Below, piece by piece: positions 63,888 through 64,000 of a DNA stretch of 64,000 nucleotides. The notes beneath the pieces were generated by a model. The model saw only the letters and a list, made by a program, of their open reading frames with translations. It did not search any database and was not told the DNA's origin. The stretch is from Acidobacteriota bacterium (GTDB lineage Bacteria; Acidobacteriota; Terriglobia; Terriglobales; Acidobacteriaceae). A program made the position numbers and the translations under genes. Position 1 is the stretch's first letter, and every line of letters starts with the position of its first letter. Location: the NCBI GenBank assembly GCA_018268895.1, contig JAFDVP010000009.1, forward strand, positions 280,542-344,541. Direction: 5' to 3'.

Positions 63888-64000
63888 ATGGCGAAGGAAA
63901 AATTTGACCGGTCCAAGCCGCACGTGAACATCGGAACGATTGGTCACATTGACCACGGCAAGACGACGTTGACGGCGGCGATCACGAAGGTATTGTCGAA
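63888..64000 (+). CDS. tuf: Elongation factor Tu, N-terminal part (cut by window end)
   Basis: The first 37 codons read [20 protein letters not shown], continuing with the P-loop [19 protein letters not shown], which is EF-Tu: the GTPase that brings aminoacyl-tRNA to the ribosome. The family's usual GHVDHGKT has Ile for Val here. ATG 63888 is preceded by a purine-rich GGAGAG five bases upstream. The rest lies beyond the window. The tRNA genes upstream are the classical neighbours of tufB. Confidence 0.95.
   Translation, partial: MAKEKFDRSKPHVNIGTIGHIDHGKTTLTAAITKVLS

Overview
The window looks like chromosomal housekeeping DNA from an acidobacterium of the Terriglobia group (Terriglobus/Granulicella/Edaphobacter-like). 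This assignment is an inference. It rests on the high G+C, the division-cluster gene order, the family-type hypothetical proteins, the LPS-type outer-membrane and TonB proteins, and the short intergenic repeats. I see no prophage, transposase, integrase or CRISPR array.

Layout. 0-5 kb: three small outer-membrane beta-barrel proteins, an M48-like protein with a spoiled metal site, and a TonB-family protein. 5-20 kb: a mixed metabolic stretch (galE, DUF421 protein, M20 amidohydrolase, acs, a GAF/PAS histidine kinase, a dicarboxylate symporter, a Tat-exported NIPSNAP protein, dxs, two membrane proteins). 20.5-41.8 kb: the division and cell-wall (dcw) cluster mraZ-rsmH-ftsL-ftsI-murE-murF-mraY-murD-ftsW-murG-[antisense glycine/asparagine-rich gene]-murC-ftsQ-ftsA-ftsZ-PBP. 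It is preceded by a regulatory region with a 10-bp-period MraZ-type operator and a perfect DnaA box. murB and ddl are not in their common places. 41.9-48.5 kb: succinate-semialdehyde-type dehydrogenase, guanine deaminase, homoserine dehydrogenase, rsmD, a site-2-protease homologue without its zinc histidines, rsmI and a small hypothetical gene.

48.5-55 kb is a sulfur-centred block. On the plus strand lie cysM-like synthase, JAMM/M67 peptidase, ThiS-like sulfur carrier and MoeB/ThiF-rhodanese. This is the set needed for cysteine synthesis from a protein thiocarboxylate. The carrier ends Gly-Gly followed by a ten-residue tail with four cysteines, so it should need trimming, most plausibly by the adjacent JAMM peptidase. 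Facing it on the minus strand is thiL, a Cys/Met-metabolism PLP enzyme, a dual-specificity phosphatase and an unknown protein whose own C-terminus is GGGCSS; the last three genes overlap. By eye, the roughly 45.4-52.5 kb segment has GC skew opposite to both flanks.

55-64 kb: a membrane-anchored M23 peptidase, a GH29 alpha-fucosidase, a tandem HD-GYP protein, two hypothetical proteins, a HAD hydrolase, and then tRNA-Thr(TGT), tRNA-Tyr(GTA), tRNA-Thr(GGT) and tRNA-Gly(TCC) with two small ORFs, leading to tuf, which is cut by the window end. This is a rearranged form of the classical tRNA-tufB locus.

Intergenic gaps repeatedly carry two families of short, imperfectly palindromic repeats. Starts were chosen by ribosome-binding site, signal peptide and family N-terminus; several are TTG or GTG.
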